From: an uncultured Agathobacter sp.
Lineage (GTDB): Bacteria; Bacillota; Clostridia; Lachnospirales; Lachnospiraceae
DNA: 64,000 bases
Assembly: GCA_934307695.1 (NCBI GenBank)
Contig: CAKRCS010000002.1
Span: forward strand, 62,001-126,000
Reading direction: 5' to 3'
Part shown: positions 63,344-64,000 of the stretch, in pieces
How positions within the stretch are numbered: position 1 is the first letter of the stretch
Layout of the letters: every line of letters starts with the position of its first letter
Made by a program: the position numbers and the translations under genes
Notes under the pieces: generated by a model
Databases searched by the model: none
Seen by the model: only the letters and a program-made list of their open reading frames with translations
Told to the model about the DNA's origin: nothing

Positions 63344-64000
63344 TTAAATGGACGTGCGGACCAGTTTCGGCTTATATCCGGCTTCTTCCAGCGCCTTTAA
63401 TATCTGTTTCTTGTGATCGGTTCCGAAGCACTCCAGCGTGATGCGAAGCTCCACCGCCGCATTGCGGTTCGTGGAAACGAACTGGTTGTGCTCAAGCTTG
63501 ATGACATTTCCCTGCTGTGCCGCAAGATTGCCTGCAACCTTTGCAAGCTCGCCCGGCTTATCCGGAAGCAGAACCGAAACTGTAAAAATGCGGTCTCTGA
63601 AAATAAGTCCCTGCTGTACCACGGAGGACATCGCAATGACATCCATATTGCCGCCGCTTAAGATCGCGACAACACGCTTGTCCGTCACATCCAAATGCTT
63701 TAATGCCGCAACCGTCAAAAGACCGGAATTTTCGATGACCATCTTGTGATTCTCGACCATATCCAGAAATGCGCCGATCAGCTCGTCATCCTCAACCGTG
63801 ATGATATCGTCCAGATTCTTCTGGATATATGGGAAAATATTGCTTCCCGGAGTCTTAACCGCCGTACCGTCTGCGATGGTATTTACCGTAGGAAGTGTCG
63901 TTACCTTTCCCGCTGCAAACGATGCCTGCATACAGTTCGCTCCTGCCGGCTCCACACCGATCACCTTGATTTTTGGATTCAACAGCTTTGCAAGCGTAGA
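63344..64000 (-). CDS. ilvA: threonine ammonia-lyase, C-terminal part (cut by window edge)
   Basis: PLP enzyme converting threonine to 2-oxobutanoate and ammonia. Only the last 219 residues are in the window. They show the end of the catalytic domain (VIGVEPAGANCMQAS, DGTAVKTPG, VVAILSGGNMD) followed by an ACT domain (FRDRIFTVSVLLPDKPGELAKVAGNLAAQQGNVI). The length and single ACT domain fit the short type (YP_-like/TdcB-like with ACT). The frame is open to the right edge. Confidence 0.93.
   Translation of the reverse strand, partial: STLAKLLNPKIKVIGVEPAGANCMQASFAAGKVTTLPTVNTIADGTAVKTPGSNIFPYIQKNLDDIITVEDDELIGAFLDMVENHKMVIENSGLLTVAALKHLDVTDKRVVAILSGGNMDVIAMSSVVQQGLIFRDRIFTVSVLLPDKPGELAKVAGNLAAQQGNVIKLEHNQFVSTNRNAAVELRITLECFGTDHKKQILKALEEAGYKPKLVRTSI

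Overview
This 64 kb window is a chromosomal segment of a low-to-mid GC, Gram-positive, spore-forming member of the Clostridia, most probably Lachnospiraceae (Roseburia/Agathobacter-like). The evidence is a full spoIIIA operon, spoIIGA-sigE, sigG, a Spo0E-like protein, Firmicutes-type LexA, CIRCE and T-box elements, and a dcw cluster with two FtsI-type PBPs in tandem. Genus assignment is inference. Nearly all genes lie on the minus strand; the exceptions are sigG, a secreted lysozyme-like protein, a small membrane protein and a PemK-like protein.

Layout: 1-2.7 kb holds recA (partial, with a LexA-box promoter), trxA and prfC. 2.8-8.1 kb is the spoIIIAA-AH operon, read from right to left. It is interrupted between spoIIIAE and spoIIIAF by about 690 bp of unusual DNA: a 133-bp polypurine/polypyrimidine tract plus a 554-bp imperfect palindrome. 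8.2-15.3 kb holds argS, a queT-type ECF transporter gene behind a candidate preQ1-I riboswitch, and a MoxR/DUF58/transglutaminase operon. 15.6-21.2 kb holds sigG, a chemotaxis receptor, sigE, spoIIGA and ftsZ. 21.3-30.6 kb is the dcw cluster (mraZ, rsmH, ftsL, two PBPs, murD, ftsW/spoVE, divIB), with a MraZ operator and promoter but no mraY. 30.6-34 kb holds a Spo0E-like gene, lgt, a small DUF1540 gene missed by length cut-offs, and a secreted lysozyme/FN3 protein. 34-40 kb holds T-box-controlled thrS, a SEC-C protein, purA and degV.

40.2-48.4 kb is an accessory surface-protein region. It has two nearly identical 562-aa BspA-like leucine-rich-repeat proteins, two mosaic beta-helix-like secreted proteins, two broken remnants of the latter, a duplicated intergenic segment and an unrecognised 320-aa protein. 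48.6-58.8 kb returns to core genes: groESL under CIRCE, a HAD phosphatase, a TrxB-like flavoprotein and gltBD. 59-64 kb holds an ATC-hydrolase-family gene, a PemK/MazF-like gene preceded by a hairpin-rich, terminator-ended RNA-like segment with no visible protein antitoxin, a membrane XRE regulator, a CPBP protease, an S1-domain protein and partial ilvA.

The two most unexpected items are the 554-bp palindrome inside the spoIIIA operon (4438-4991) and the RNA-like segment plus solitary toxin-like gene (59966-60822). All identities, alignments and RNA folds were judged by eye; no search or folding program was run.
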